Counted from the first letter of the stretch, positions 9,195 through 18,038 are shown. The stretch is DNA of 64,000 nucleotides from DASQYE01 sp036389315 (GCA_036389315.1 DASVQF010000003.1:48608-112607), one strand, 5' to 3'. Notes: a model not told the origin generated them from the letters alone. Numbers and translations: made by a program.

Positions 9195-10655
9195 ATGTCA
9201 AAACGCATACGACTGACACTTCTCCTGATTCTTATGGCATCTCTCAACACACCGGCGGCGGTCAATAACCAGAGGACGGAGCGCGTTGATCTGCTGGTGC
9301 GCGGCGGCACTGTGGTCACTATGGACGGCGCGCGCCGCGTCGTCGAAGACGGAGCGATTGCCGTGCGGGCGGGCCGCATCGTGGCCGTCGGAGCGCGCAC
9401 GGAGATTCTCGCCAAGTACAGCGCGGCTGAGACCATAGACGCCACGGGGAAGGTCTTGATCCCCGGTCTCATCAACGGCCACACTCACATTCCCATGACG
9501 CTCTTTCGCGGCCTGGCCGACGACCTAGACCTCAACGAGTGGCTGACGAAATATATCTTCCCGGCCGAAGCCAAGAACGTGACGGAAGATTTCGTGCGCG
9601 CCGGAACACAGCTCGGCCTGGCCGAGATGATTCGCGGAGGAACGACCACCTACTGCGACATGTACTACTTCGAGGACGCGATTGCCGAAGAGACCAAGCG
9701 CGCGGGCGTGCGCGGCCTGCTCGGCGAGACGGTGATAGATTTCCCCGTCGCCGATAATAAGACGTTTGAAGAGGCCGTCGCCTACACGGAAAAGTTCGTC
9801 GCGCGTTGGAAGGGCGACGCGCTCATTACGGCCGCCATCGCGCCGCACGCTCCCTACACCGTCTCCGAAGAGCATCTCAAAGCCTGGCGCGCTCTTTCCG
9901 ATAAGACGGGCGCGCCTCTCGTCATCCATATCTCTGAGACGCGCAAGGAAGTGGACGACATCACAAAGAGCAAGGGCGCACCCCCCGTCGATTACCTGGC
10001 GCGCATAGGCTTTCTCAACAACCGCGTCGTCGCCGCGCACGTCGTCTTCCCGAGCCCGGCCGAGATAGAGGCGCTCAAACGACTCGGCGTCGGCGTCGTA
10101 CATAATCCGCAGTCTAATATGAAGCTGGCCTCGGGCGTTGCGCCCGTCCCGCAGATGCTCAAGGCAGACATCCGTCTAGGACTCGGGACAGACGGCGCGG
10201 CCTCCAATAACGACCTCAACATGTGGGAAGAGATGGACACGGCGGCCAAGCTGCACAAGGTCTTTACGGGCGACCCGAAGGTCGTCTCGGCCGAAGAGGC
10301 TTTCGAGCTGGCGACTGTGCGCGGCGCGCGCGCCCTTCACATGGAGCGCGAGATAGGCTCCCTCGAAGCCGGCAAACGCGCAGACTTCTGCATAGTCGAT
10401 TTGGACGACCTTAATCAAACGCCCTTCTACAATATCTATTCCGAGCTGGTCTACGCGACCAAGGCCGACGACGTGCGAACGGTCGTCGTCGAAGGGCGCA
10501 TCCTAATGCGTGACCGAAAGCTCTTGACCCTCAATGAAGAAGAGATCAAGGGAAGGGCGCGCCTCTTCCGCGAGCGGATTCGCAAGAGCCTGGCCTCTGC
10601 GCAGAGCGCCCACGGGGAAGAAACTGCCCCCGCCGGACTTGCCGATGACCGTTAG
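9195..10655 (+). CDS. Amidohydrolase of the adenosine/methylthioadenosine/S-adenosylhomocysteine deaminase type, with signal peptide
   Basis: A 486-residue metal-dependent deaminase of the amidohydrolase superfamily (MtaD/TrzN/SsnA-like branch). Metal ligands appear as H96 and H98 in NGHTHIPMTLFRG, then a His in IAPHAPYTVS, HISETRKE and the catalytic Asp in LGTDGAASNNDLNMWEEM, all characteristic of this group. Unusually, it opens with a basic-hydrophobic segment (residues 3-17, LTLLLILMASLNTPAA) that looks like a signal peptide. In context it probably deaminates adenosine-type nucleosides, supplying inosine to the purine phosphorylase; melamine/chlorohydrolase-type or cytosine substrates cannot be excluded. 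It is 33 bases after the PsiE-like gene and probably ends the operon. Confidence 0.83.
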   Translation: MSKRIRLTLLLILMASLNTPAAVNNQRTERVDLLVRGGTVVTMDGARRVVEDGAIAVRAGRIVAVGARTEILAKYSAAETIDATGKVLIPGLINGHTHIPMTLFRGLADDLDLNEWLTKYIFPAEAKNVTEDFVRAGTQLGLAEMIRGGTTTYCDMYYFEDAIAEETKRAGVRGLLGETVIDFPVADNKTFEEAVAYTEKFVARWKGDALITAAIAPHAPYTVSEEHLKAWRALSDKTGAPLVIHISETRKEVDDITKSKGAPPVDYLARIGFLNNRVVAAHVVFPSPAEIEALKRLGVGVVHNPQSNMKLASGVAPVPQMLKADIRLGLGTDGAASNNDLNMWEEMDTAAKLHKVFTGDPKVVSAEEAFELATVRGARALHMEREIGSLEAGKRADFCIVDLDDLNQTPFYNIYSELVYATKADDVRTVVVEGRILMRDRKLLTLNEEEIKGRARLFRERIRKSLASAQSAHGEETAPAGLADDR

Positions 10656-10667
10656 AGGGGCCATAAT
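10639..10667 (+). promoter_or_regulatory. Possible promoter for the TonB-family gene
   Basis: TTGCCG (10639-10644), a 17-base spacer, then CATAAT (10662-10667). The -35 lies inside the end of the preceding gene, and the start codon of the next gene is about 75 bases downstream. Five of six -10 positions match the consensus; the -35 is weak. Confidence 0.4.
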
Positions 10668-10697
10668 AGCTCTTACATTAGGTATAGAGCTGTACAT

Positions 10698-10722
10698 GCA
10701 AGCGAGCCTCAAGCTCGCTTGC
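10698..10722. repeat. Perfect 9-bp stem-loop ahead of the TonB-family gene
   Basis: GCAAGCGAG (10698-10706), loop CCTCAAG, CTCGCTTGC (10714-10722). No T-tract follows, so it is not a standard intrinsic terminator. It sits in the 5' leader, nine bases before the GGAG ribosome-binding site. It may be a REP-like dispersed palindrome or a leader hairpin. Confidence 0.6.
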
Positions 10723-10742
10723 GGCCTTATGGAGCAAAAGTA

Positions 10743-11963
10743 GTGAAGGATTATCGTTCCCTTAACGCCGCCGGGCAGGGCGGCAAGTGGTTTCTCGTCT
10801 TAACTCTTATTATCGTCGCTGCGCTGAGAGCCCCCGCACAAACTCCCACGGATGCGGATGCTGCCATGCGCCGCGTCGCCCGCGCCCGCGCCCTCGCGGC
10901 CTCTCATAACCTGGCGGCGGCCGCCGCAGAGCTTGACGCCATTATCACTTCGACGACCGATGATGCCATGCGCGATGTCGCGCGCATCATGCTCATGAAC
11001 ATCTACCTGGAAGAGGCCAACTACACTAAGGCGGACGCCCTGCTGGTCGCGACTTTCGAGGCGCGCTCAACCGGCAAGGAGAGTAACATTCGCTCTTACT
11101 TCGCGCTCGCCGGACAGACCATCAACGGCGCGCGCACGCACCTTGATCGTTATCGCTCGTTCGGCATCAACGTGGCCGACTCGGGGCTCCCGCCCGAGGC
11201 CGTCAACGACCTGGACAGGCTGCGACTGATACTGGAGCGCGTCGTCGAGCAGGCCAAAGAGATCATCGGTCAGGACGCCAAGCGCTCGGACGCCGCAGCC
11301 TTGCTGGAAGAGGCGGCAGGCGTGCGCGGCGCTCTGGCCCGCAATGACCTGGAACGACAGCAGTGGCAGAAAGAGATCGCCAGCGCGCGTGAGAGCCTGG
11401 CTGCCTCCGAGACGCGCATAGCCTCGCTGGGCAGGCCGCAGATTCCGGCCAGAGCCACGGCCACGCCCGGCAACCCGGCCGGCAGTGGCTCGCCTCGCGC
11501 GTCCGCGCCGCCACCCGCCGCCAGCACGCCTGCCACGCAATCCGGGACGGCTTCCGGCGCGTCGCAGCGTCCTGCCGCGCCTTCCGCCGCCGCCCAGAGC
11601 GACGCGCACGGCACCACCACGACAGGCGCGACCGGGACGACCCAGCCGAGCCGAGCGCCCGGGGCTGGCGGCGGACAGCCTCCGCAGCCCATAAATGTTG
11701 GCTCGCTTGTGGATAAGGCGACACAGAGAGTATCGCCCAGCTACCCGGCGATAGCCAAGAGCGCCCACGTCACAGGCGTCGTCACGGTCTTTTTGGAGCT
11801 TGACGAGAAGGGCTCTGTCGCCGTCGTCCATCGTACGGATGGGCCGCAGATGCTCAGGCAGGCAGCCGTGGACGCGGCCCGCAAATGGAAGTTCAAGCCC
11901 ACGCTCGTAGACGGCCAGCCCGTCCGCGTGATCGGCTATATCAACTTCAGCTTCACCCAGTAA
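10743..11963 (+). CDS. TonB-family energy-transducing protein with a helical N-terminal region
   Basis: A 406-residue exported or membrane-anchored protein. Residues 1-34 contain a hydrophobic segment (WFLVLTLIIVAALRAPAQ). Residues 35-240 are Ala/Arg/Glu-rich and helical, TPR-like at the start. Residues about 245-315 are a Pro/Ala/Thr/Gly linker, and the last 85 residues are a TonB C-terminal domain (SPSYPAIAKSAHVTGVVTVFLELDEKG; WKFKPTLVDGQPVRV). Such proteins energise outer-membrane receptors or act as periplasmic adaptors. The start is GTG 10743, eight bases after GGAG; the frame is open slightly upstream. It stands alone between the salvage and suf operons. The partner receptor is not in the window. 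Confidence 0.85.
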   Translation: MKDYRSLNAAGQGGKWFLVLTLIIVAALRAPAQTPTDADAAMRRVARARALAASHNLAAAAAELDAIITSTTDDAMRDVARIMLMNIYLEEANYTKADALLVATFEARSTGKESNIRSYFALAGQTINGARTHLDRYRSFGINVADSGLPPEAVNDLDRLRLILERVVEQAKEIIGQDAKRSDAAALLEEAAGVRGALARNDLERQQWQKEIASARESLAASETRIASLGRPQIPARATATPGNPAGSGSPRASAPPPAASTPATQSGTASGASQRPAAPSAAAQSDAHGTTTTGATGTTQPSRAPGAGGGQPPQPINVGSLVDKATQRVSPSYPAIAKSAHVTGVVTVFLELDEKGSVAVVHRTDGPQMLRQAAVDAARKWKFKPTLVDGQPVRVIGYINFSFTQ

Positions 11964-12003
11964 TCCAGCCCTTCTGAGAGACTATCCTCTTCATTGTTAA
12001 CCA

Positions 12004-12043
12004 CTTACTTTAATCTTGAAATAAAAGTAAGGTATGTTATAAT
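12004..12043 (+). promoter_or_regulatory. suf operon promoter with overlapping palindromic operator
   Basis: -35 TTGAAA (12016-12021), 16-base spacer, -10 TATAAT (12038-12043), a near-consensus sigma-70 promoter 48 bases before the Rrf2 start codon. An inverted repeat CTTACTTT (12004-12011) - N12 - AAAGTAAG (12024-12031) brackets the -35. That is the placement expected of a repressor operator, and the first gene of the operon encodes a DNA-binding regulator, so autoregulation is the natural inference. Confidence 0.75.
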
Positions 12044-12090
12044 GCCCTCGCACTCTAAAAGAGAGGACAGAGAGGTCAGGAGTTTTCGCC

Positions 12091-12582
12091 ATGAAGGTCT
12101 CGGCACAGGAAGAGTACGGGCTGCGTTGCCTGCTGCAACTGGCGCAGGCGGCCAAGCGTGGCGAGTCTTTGACGCTCGCGCAGATCGCCGAGCGCGAAGG
12201 CATCTCGGTTGCGAACGCCGGAAAGCTGCTCTGGATTCTGAACAAAGCCGGGCTCGTGCAATCTCTGAGAGGCACGAAGGGCGGCTATTACCTGGCCCGG
12301 CCCGCCTCGGAAATTCACCTCAGCGAGATCATACGTGTGCTGGACGCGGACGAGGTGGAGGCCCATTGCAAGAGCTATACGGGCGTGATGGACGTGTGCG
12401 TGCATACGTCAGATTGCGGAATCCGCTCGGTGATCGTCAACCTGCATGAGATTGTGCAGAAGGCTCTCTCGGAGATCACGCTGGCGCAGTTGATCGGCAC
12501 GGAGGCAAACGTCGGCGAGGCGCTGCATCAGATCGAAGGCTTGCAGCAGCGTGCCAAGCAGGGGACACATCAAAGCGCTTAG
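12091..12582 (+). CDS. Rrf2-family transcriptional regulator, probable iron-sulfur sensing suf repressor
   Basis: A 163-residue winged-helix regulator. The N-terminus MKVSAQEEYGLRCLLQLAQ and the recognition region with LRGTKGGYYLARP are hallmarks of Rrf2. Three Cys lie in the usual sensory loop, C93, C103 and C109; IscR uses C92, C98 and C104 to bind [2Fe-2S]. It is the first gene of the suf operon, 20 bases ahead of sufB, downstream of a strong promoter with a palindrome over the -35. I infer that it senses Fe-S status and controls sufBCDSU. Whether it is IscR-like or SufR-like in mechanism cannot be read from sequence. Confidence 0.93.
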   Translation: MKVSAQEEYGLRCLLQLAQAAKRGESLTLAQIAEREGISVANAGKLLWILNKAGLVQSLRGTKGGYYLARPASEIHLSEIIRVLDADEVEAHCKSYTGVMDVCVHTSDCGIRSVIVNLHEIVQKALSEITLAQLIGTEANVGEALHQIEGLQQRAKQGTHQSA

Positions 12583-12602
12583 AGGGAAGCGCCACAAAGA
12601 AG

Positions 12603-14039
12603 ATGAGCACCATAGAGATACTTGCTAACAAAGAATACAAATACGGCTTCGTCACGGACATCGAATCCGACACGATCCCGAAGGGGTTGACGGAGGAGAC
12701 GGTTCGGCTGATCTCCGCCAAGAAGGGCGAGCCCGATTGGATGCTGGAGTTTCGTTTGAAGGCTTATCGTCACTGGCTGACGATGAAGGAGCCGAAGGAT
12801 TGGCCCAATCTCAAGATAGACGAGATTGATTACCAGAACATCATCTACTACAGCGCGCCCAAGCAGCAGGCCAAGAAGGCCAGCCTGGACGAGGTTGACC
12901 CGGAGCTGCTCAGGACTTTCGAGAAGCTCGGCATCCCCTTGCAGGAGCAGAAGCAGTTGGCGAACGTCGCCGTGGACGCCGTCTTCGATTCCGTCTCGGT
13001 GGCGACGACCTACAAGGAGAAGCTCAGAAAACACGGCGTCATCTTCTGTTCTTTCACGGAAGCGATTGCCGAGCACCCCGAGCTTGTCAAAAAATACCTG
13101 GGCTCTGTTGTGCCGACGAACGATAACTACTTCGCAGCCCTCAACAGCGCGGTCTTCTCCGACGGCTCGTTCTGTTTTATCCCGAAGGGCGTGCGCTGTC
13201 CGATGGAGCTTTCGACCTATTTCCGCATCAACAATTCCGAGTCCGGACAGTTCGAGCGCACCTTGATCGTCGCCGAAGAGGGCGCTTACGTCTCTTACCT
13301 CGAAGGCTGTACGGCCCCGAAGTTCGACCGCAACCAGCTTCACGCGGCCGTGGTCGAGCTGGTCGCCCTGGATGATGCCGAGATCAAGTATTCGACCGTG
13401 CAGAACTGGTACGCGGGCGACGAAGAGGGGCGCGGCGGCATTTACAATTTCGTCACCAAGCGCGGCAAGTGTGCTGGCCGGAATTCCAAGATTTCCTGGA
13501 CGCAGGTCGAGACGGGCTCGGCCATCACCTGGAAATATCCTTCCTGCATCCTGCTCGGAGATAACTCGATAGGCGAGTTCTACTCGGTCGCTCTGACCAA
13601 CCACGCGCAGCAGGCCGACACGGGCACGAAGATGATGCACCTGGGCAAGAACACGCGCTCGACGATCATCTCGAAGGGCATCTCGGCCGGGCGCTCGAAC
13701 AACAGCTATCGCGGGCTGGTCAAGGTGATGCCCAAAGCGGAAGGGGCGCGCAACTATACGCAGTGCGATTCGATGCTCATCGGCTCGCGTTGCGGCGCGA
13801 ACACGTTCCCCTATATCGAAGTGATGAACAACACGTCGCGCGTCGAGCACGAAGCCTCCACGTCGAAGATCAGCGAGGAGCAGTTGTTCTACTTGCAGCA
13901 GCGCGGCATTTCGCAGGAAGACGCAGTCTCTCTGATTATCAACGGCTTCTGCAAGGACGTGTTCCTGCAACTGCCGATGGAGTTCGCCGTCGAAGCGACG
14001 CGCCTGCTCGGATTGAAGCTCGAAGGCAGCGTCGGGTAG
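12603..14039 (+). CDS. sufB: Fe-S cluster scaffold protein SufB
   Basis: A 478-residue core subunit of the SufBC2D scaffold on which Fe-S clusters are built. It shows the SufB-specific stretches KYGFVTDIESDTIPKGL near the N-terminus, PTNDNYFAALNSAVFSDGSF (around 175-195), YLEGCTAP and the C-terminal EHEASTSKISEEQLFYLQQRG. Length is typical. It starts 20 bases after the regulator. It is separated from sufC by a heptamer inverted repeat rather than the tight coupling seen between the later genes. Confidence 0.98.
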   Translation: MSTIEILANKEYKYGFVTDIESDTIPKGLTEETVRLISAKKGEPDWMLEFRLKAYRHWLTMKEPKDWPNLKIDEIDYQNIIYYSAPKQQAKKASLDEVDPELLRTFEKLGIPLQEQKQLANVAVDAVFDSVSVATTYKEKLRKHGVIFCSFTEAIAEHPELVKKYLGSVVPTNDNYFAALNSAVFSDGSFCFIPKGVRCPMELSTYFRINNSESGQFERTLIVAEEGAYVSYLEGCTAPKFDRNQLHAAVVELVALDDAEIKYSTVQNWYAGDEEGRGGIYNFVTKRGKCAGRNSKISWTQVETGSAITWKYPSCILLGDNSIGEFYSVALTNHAQQADTGTKMMHLGKNTRSTIISKGISAGRSNNSYRGLVKVMPKAEGARNYTQCDSMLIGSRCGANTFPYIEVMNNTSRVEHEASTSKISEEQLFYLQQRGISQEDAVSLIINGFCKDVFLQLPMEFAVEATRLLGLKLEGSVG

Positions 14040-14046
14040 TAAGAGC

Positions 14047-14115
14047 AGTGGCAAGTGTTGAGTGGCGAGTGGCAAGAAGAAATGCTTTGTCACTTGTCAC
14101 TCTTCACTTGTCACT
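14047..14115. repeat. Heptamer-type inverted repeat between sufB and sufC
   Basis: The left arm (14047-14076) consists of variants of GTGGCAA/GTGGCGA. The right arm (14088-14115) is tandem GTCACTT/GTCACTC, with a short AT-rich loop. It uses almost the same word as the elements at 3013 and 7584. Unlike those, it is followed by a good ribosome-binding site (AAGGAG, 14122-14127) before the sufC GTG, so here it does not abut the start codon. Confidence 0.82.
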
Positions 14116-14137
14116 ACATTTAAGGAGCCATTCTATA

Positions 14138-14935
14138 GTGCTAGAGATTCGTGATTTACATGCCGTGATTGACGGCAAGGAGATTCTGAAAGGGATTAAC
14201 CTCTCCGTGAAGCGCGGCGAGGTGCATGCCATTATGGGCCCAAACGGCTCGGGCAAGTCCACGCTGGCGAAAGTCCTCGCGGGCCATCCGGCTTATGAAG
14301 TGACCGCGGGGCAAGTCCTCTTCGAGGGCAGGAATCTTTTGGAGCTTGCGCCGGACGAGCGTGCGCGCGAAGGCATCTTCCTGGCTTTTCAGTATCCGAT
14401 AGAGATTCCGGGCGTCTCGAACTCGCAGTTCCTCCGCCTCGCATATAACGAGCGGCGCAAGCACCTCGGCGAAGAGGAGCTAGACCCTCTTGAGTTCAAG
14501 GACTTGCTCAAGGAGCGCGCGCGGATTGTCGAGATGGACGCGAGCTTCATGTCGCGCTCTGTCAACGAAGGCTTCTCGGGCGGCGAGAAAAAACGGAACG
14601 AGATTTTGCAGATGGCCGTGCTTGAGCCGAAGCTTGCGGTGCTGGACGAGACCGATTCGGGCCTCGACATAGATGCGCTGCGCGTCGTCGCCGGAGGCGT
14701 CAACAAGCTTCAGAACGAAGAGAACGCGATTATCCTGGTCACGCACTACCAGCGCCTCTTGAACTACATCGTGCCGGATTTCGTCCACGTCCTTTCGGGC
14801 GGGCGCATTGTCAAAGAGGGCGGAAAAGAGTTGGCCCTGGAGCTTGAGGAGAAGGGCTACGACTGGCTCAAGGGCGGGGCGAAGGGGGCGGCCAGCGCCT
14901 CGCCGCTCAGTAGTGAAGTAGGTGTGGTGAAGTAA
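14138..14935 (+). CDS. sufC: Fe-S assembly ATPase SufC
   Basis: ABC-type ATPase of the SUF scaffold, 265 residues. Walker A GPNGSGKS (around residue 33), signature FSGGEKKRNEI, and Walker B LAVLDETDSGLDIDAL, where the Asp-Glu-Thr-Asp-Ser string is characteristic of SufC. The frame is open more than 100 codons upstream through the end of sufB, but homology begins at VLEIRDLHAVIDGKEIL. GTG 14138 lies ten bases after AAGGAG. The stop overlaps the sufD start (TAATG). Confidence 0.97.
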   Translation: MLEIRDLHAVIDGKEILKGINLSVKRGEVHAIMGPNGSGKSTLAKVLAGHPAYEVTAGQVLFEGRNLLELAPDERAREGIFLAFQYPIEIPGVSNSQFLRLAYNERRKHLGEEELDPLEFKDLLKERARIVEMDASFMSRSVNEGFSGGEKKRNEILQMAVLEPKLAVLDETDSGLDIDALRVVAGGVNKLQNEENAIILVTHYQRLLNYIVPDFVHVLSGGRIVKEGGKELALELEEKGYDWLKGGAKGAASASPLSSEVGVVK

Positions 14936-16281
14936 TGGTATCTCAAATCGCTAAAGAGCAGAGCACGTACGGCGCGGCGCTGCGCGCCCTTCAAGCGCGC
15001 AACGGCGGCGGCGAGCCCTCCTGGCTCTCGCGCCTGCGCGAGAGCGCCATCAGCCGCTTCGAGCAACTGGGCTTTCCCACGACGGATGAGGAAGAGTGGA
15101 AGTATACGAACGTCGCAGCCATCGCCAAAGGCAGCTTCGAGCCTGCGCGAGAAGCGCAAGCTGGCACTGCGGCTGAGCTTGACGCTGCGAGCCTTGAGCC
15201 GTTCCTGTATGAAGAGGCTCGTCGTAGCCGCCTTGTCTTCATCAACGGAACATATCGCCCGGAGCTGTCCTCGCTTGAAGGCTTGCCACGGGGCGCTGTC
15301 GCTCTGAACATCGCGGACGCGCTCAAGGGCGAGCACGCCGCAACCTTGCGCGAGCAACTGGCACGCAGCGCCGACTATAACGAGAATGCCTTTACGGCGC
15401 TCAACACCGCCTTCATCTCCGAGGGCGTGTTTCTCTTCATCCCCGAGGGCGTGCGCGCAGAGTCGCCCATTCACCTGCTCTTTCTCTCCACGCCCGGCGG
15501 AGAAGGCGCGACTGTCTCTTTCCCTCGCGTGCTGCTGGTCGCGGGTCTGGGGAGCGAGGCGACGGTGATTGAAAGCTATGCCGGCACGGGTGAGGGACAG
15601 TACTGGACGAACGCCGTGGTGGAGATAGTGCTTGCCGACAACGCGCGGCTTGAGTATTACAAAGTGCAGCGCGAGAGCCAGCAGGCTTTTCACGTTGCGA
15701 CGACCGTGGCAGAGCTTGGACGCGCGAGCAGTTTCGACTTGACGACGATCACTATGGGCGCAGGCTTAGCTCGCCACGACATCAACGTCAGGTTCAACCG
15801 CGAGGGCGCTGAAGCCTGGGTGGACGGCCTCTACGTTGTCGGCTCGGGCCAGCACGCAGACACCCATTCGCTGATAGATCATCGCGAGCCCCATTGCACC
15901 AGCCACCAGCTTTACAAAGGCATCCTCGATGGCAAATCGCGCGCTGTCTTCAACGGCAAGGTGTTCGTCCGCCCTGGGGCGCAGCAGACAGATGCCATGC
16001 AGAAGAACAAGAACCTGCTCTTGTCTGACGAAGCGCGCGTGGATACCAAGCCGCAGCTCGAAATCTTTGCCGACGACGTGAAGTGCGCGCACGGCGCGAC
16101 CGTGGGCCAGCTTGAAGAGGAAGAGCTGTTCTATTTAATCAGTCGCGGCCTGCGGCCCGAGCTGGCGCGTAACCTTCTGACCTACGGCTTTGCCGAAGAG
16201 GTCATCAGCAAGATCAAGGTCGAGTCCATCAGGGCTCAACTGGACGAGGCGGTTTTGAACCGGCTTCACGCGAGCCTTTAA
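14935..16281 (+). CDS. sufD: Fe-S cluster assembly protein SufD
   Basis: SufB paralogue that completes the SufBC2D complex and is needed for iron acquisition, 448 residues. FPTTDEEEWKYTNVAAIAKG near the N-terminus is the standard SufD sequence, and the C-terminal beta-helix contains the family stretch GVFNGKVFV-like (AVFNGKVFVRPGAQQTDAMQ) and CAHGATVGQLEEEELFYL. The start overlaps the sufC stop; sufS follows after six bases. Confidence 0.97.
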   Translation: MVSQIAKEQSTYGAALRALQARNGGGEPSWLSRLRESAISRFEQLGFPTTDEEEWKYTNVAAIAKGSFEPAREAQAGTAAELDAASLEPFLYEEARRSRLVFINGTYRPELSSLEGLPRGAVALNIADALKGEHAATLREQLARSADYNENAFTALNTAFISEGVFLFIPEGVRAESPIHLLFLSTPGGEGATVSFPRVLLVAGLGSEATVIESYAGTGEGQYWTNAVVEIVLADNARLEYYKVQRESQQAFHVATTVAELGRASSFDLTTITMGAGLARHDINVRFNREGAEAWVDGLYVVGSGQHADTHSLIDHREPHCTSHQLYKGILDGKSRAVFNGKVFVRPGAQQTDAMQKNKNLLLSDEARVDTKPQLEIFADDVKCAHGATVGQLEEEELFYLISRGLRPELARNLLTYGFAEEVISKIKVESIRAQLDEAVLNRLHASL

Positions 16282-16287
16282 TTTGCC

Positions 16288-17562
16288 ATGATAGCTTCCG
16301 AAAAGATTTTGTTGGACACAGAAAAGCCGATCACCGCAACGGCCCCCTGGGACGTGGAGCGCATACGCGAAGATTTCCCGGTGCTCAAGCAGACGGTCAA
16401 CGGCAAGCCGCTCGTCTACCTGGACAACGCCGCGTCCGCGCAGGTGCCGCAGGTCGTCATTGATCGCGGCAGCACCTACCTGGAACAGGAGCACTCCAAC
16501 ATTCACCGGGGCGTGCATTACCTGAGCCAGCGCGCGACGACAGCTTACGAGGGCGCGCGCGAGAAGGTCAGAAGGTTCATCAACGCGCGCGAGGCCAGAG
16601 AGTGTATCTTCGTGCGTGGCGCGACCGAAGGCATCAACCTGGTGATGCACGGCTACGGGCGCAAGTTCGTGGGCGAGGGCGACGAGGTCATCATCTCCGC
16701 GATGGAGCATCACGCCAACATAGTGCCCTGGCAGATGCTCTGCGAAGAGAAGGGCGCGCGACTGCGCGTGATCCCGATGAACGACGCCGGAGAGCTGCTC
16801 CTGGACGAATACGACGCGCTGCTCAACGAGCGCACGCGAATTGTCGCCGTCACGCACATCTCCAACTCGCTCGGAACCATCAATCCCGTCAAAGAGATTA
16901 TCGAGCGCGCGCACAAATACGGCGTCCCAGTCCTCATTGACGGCGCGCAGGGCATAGTCCACCTGCCCATAGACGTGCAGGATTTGGACTGCGACTTCTA
17001 CGCCTTTTCGGGCCACAAGATGTTTGCGCCCACGGGCAGCGGCGTCGTCTACGGTAAGGCCGAGCTGCTTGAGCGGATGAACCCTTTCCAGGGCGGAGGC
17101 GACATGATTCGCACCGTCACCTTCGAGAAGACGACCTACGCGGGCCTTCCCAACAAGCTTGAGGCAGGGACTCCGGCCATCGCTTCGCAGATCGGACTCG
17201 GAGCGGCCATTGATTACCTGAACCAGATCGGGCGCGAGCGTGCAGTCGAGTACGAGCAGGAGCTTTTGCGTTACGCCACCGAGAGGATTTCCGCCATCGA
17301 AGGCGTGCGCCTGATCGGCACCGCGCGCGAGAAGGCGAGCGTCCTCTCCTTCATAGTCGAAGGCGTACACCCGCACGACATCGGCACGATCCTCGATCAG
17401 GAAGGCATAGCCGTGCGCGCCGGGCATCACTGTGCGCAGCCCGTCATGCGCCGCTTCAACGTGCCCGCCACGGCCCGCGCCTCCTTCGCCTTCTACAACA
17501 CCCGGCAGGAGGTTGACGTGTTGGCCCAGGCCATAGAGAAAGTGATAGAGGTGTTCAGCTAA
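16288..17562 (+). CDS. sufS: Cysteine desulfurase SufS
   Basis: PLP enzyme that removes sulfur from L-cysteine and passes it as persulfide to SufU, 424 residues. PLP lysine K244 lies in FSGHKMFAPTG, and the catalytic cysteine C382 lies in RAGHHCAQPVM, the group II (SufS) arrangement. HHANIVPWQ and the NIHRGVHYLSQ stretch are also diagnostic. It sits two bases before sufU, which fits the Gram-positive-type SufS-SufU pair rather than SufS-SufE. Confidence 0.97.
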   Translation: MIASEKILLDTEKPITATAPWDVERIREDFPVLKQTVNGKPLVYLDNAASAQVPQVVIDRGSTYLEQEHSNIHRGVHYLSQRATTAYEGAREKVRRFINAREARECIFVRGATEGINLVMHGYGRKFVGEGDEVIISAMEHHANIVPWQMLCEEKGARLRVIPMNDAGELLLDEYDALLNERTRIVAVTHISNSLGTINPVKEIIERAHKYGVPVLIDGAQGIVHLPIDVQDLDCDFYAFSGHKMFAPTGSGVVYGKAELLERMNPFQGGGDMIRTVTFEKTTYAGLPNKLEAGTPAIASQIGLGAAIDYLNQIGRERAVEYEQELLRYATERISAIEGVRLIGTAREKASVLSFIVEGVHPHDIGTILDQEGIAVRAGHHCAQPVMRRFNVPATARASFAFYNTRQEVDVLAQAIEKVIEVFS

Positions 17563-17564
17563 AG

Positions 17565-18038
17565 ATGTCCGAGTTAAGCGAGCTATACCAGCAGGTCATC
17601 CTCGATCATAACAAGAAGCCGCGCAACTTTCGCAAGCTTGAAGAGGCCAACCGCACGGCCGAGGGCTATAACCCGCTGTGCGGCGATCAACTGACGGTCT
17701 ACATGCTGTTAGACGGAGATGTCGTCCGCGACGTGAGCTTTGAGGGGCAGGGGTGCGCCATCTCAAAGGCTGCGGCGAGCATGATGACGCAGGCCGTCAA
17801 GGGCAAGACCAAGCAGGAGGTTGAAGTCCTCTTCGACGAGTTTCATCGAATGGTGACGGGCCAACTGGACGAGCAGACGACGCAAAACCACCTCGGTCGC
17901 CTGACGATCTTCTCGGGCGTGCGCGACTACCCGGCCCGCGTCAAGTGCGCCAGCCTCTCCTGGCACACTCTCCACGCCGCCCTCAACGGACAGGAAGAGA
18001 CCTCGACGGAAGGCGCGCTTGATCCGGTCGCATCATAA
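17565..18038 (+). CDS. sufU: Zinc-dependent sulfurtransferase / scaffold protein SufU
   Basis: IscU-fold protein of 157 residues with the SufU ligand set C39, D41, C64 and C128. SufU has an insertion relative to IscU and accepts sulfur from SufS. SELYQQVILDHNKKPRNF is the characteristic N-terminus. It is the last gene of the suf operon, followed 60 bases later by an intrinsic terminator. An IscU-like scaffold role cannot be ruled out from sequence. Confidence 0.95.
   Translation: MSELSELYQQVILDHNKKPRNFRKLEEANRTAEGYNPLCGDQLTVYMLLDGDVVRDVSFEGQGCAISKAAASMMTQAVKGKTKQEVEVLFDEFHRMVTGQLDEQTTQNHLGRLTIFSGVRDYPARVKCASLSWHTLHAALNGQEETSTEGALDPVAS

Noticed and set aside
13763..14137. Upstream extension of the SufC frame
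   Set aside because: The 125 extra codons overlap sufB and the inverted repeat and show no homology; SufC family proteins begin at VLEIRDLHA.
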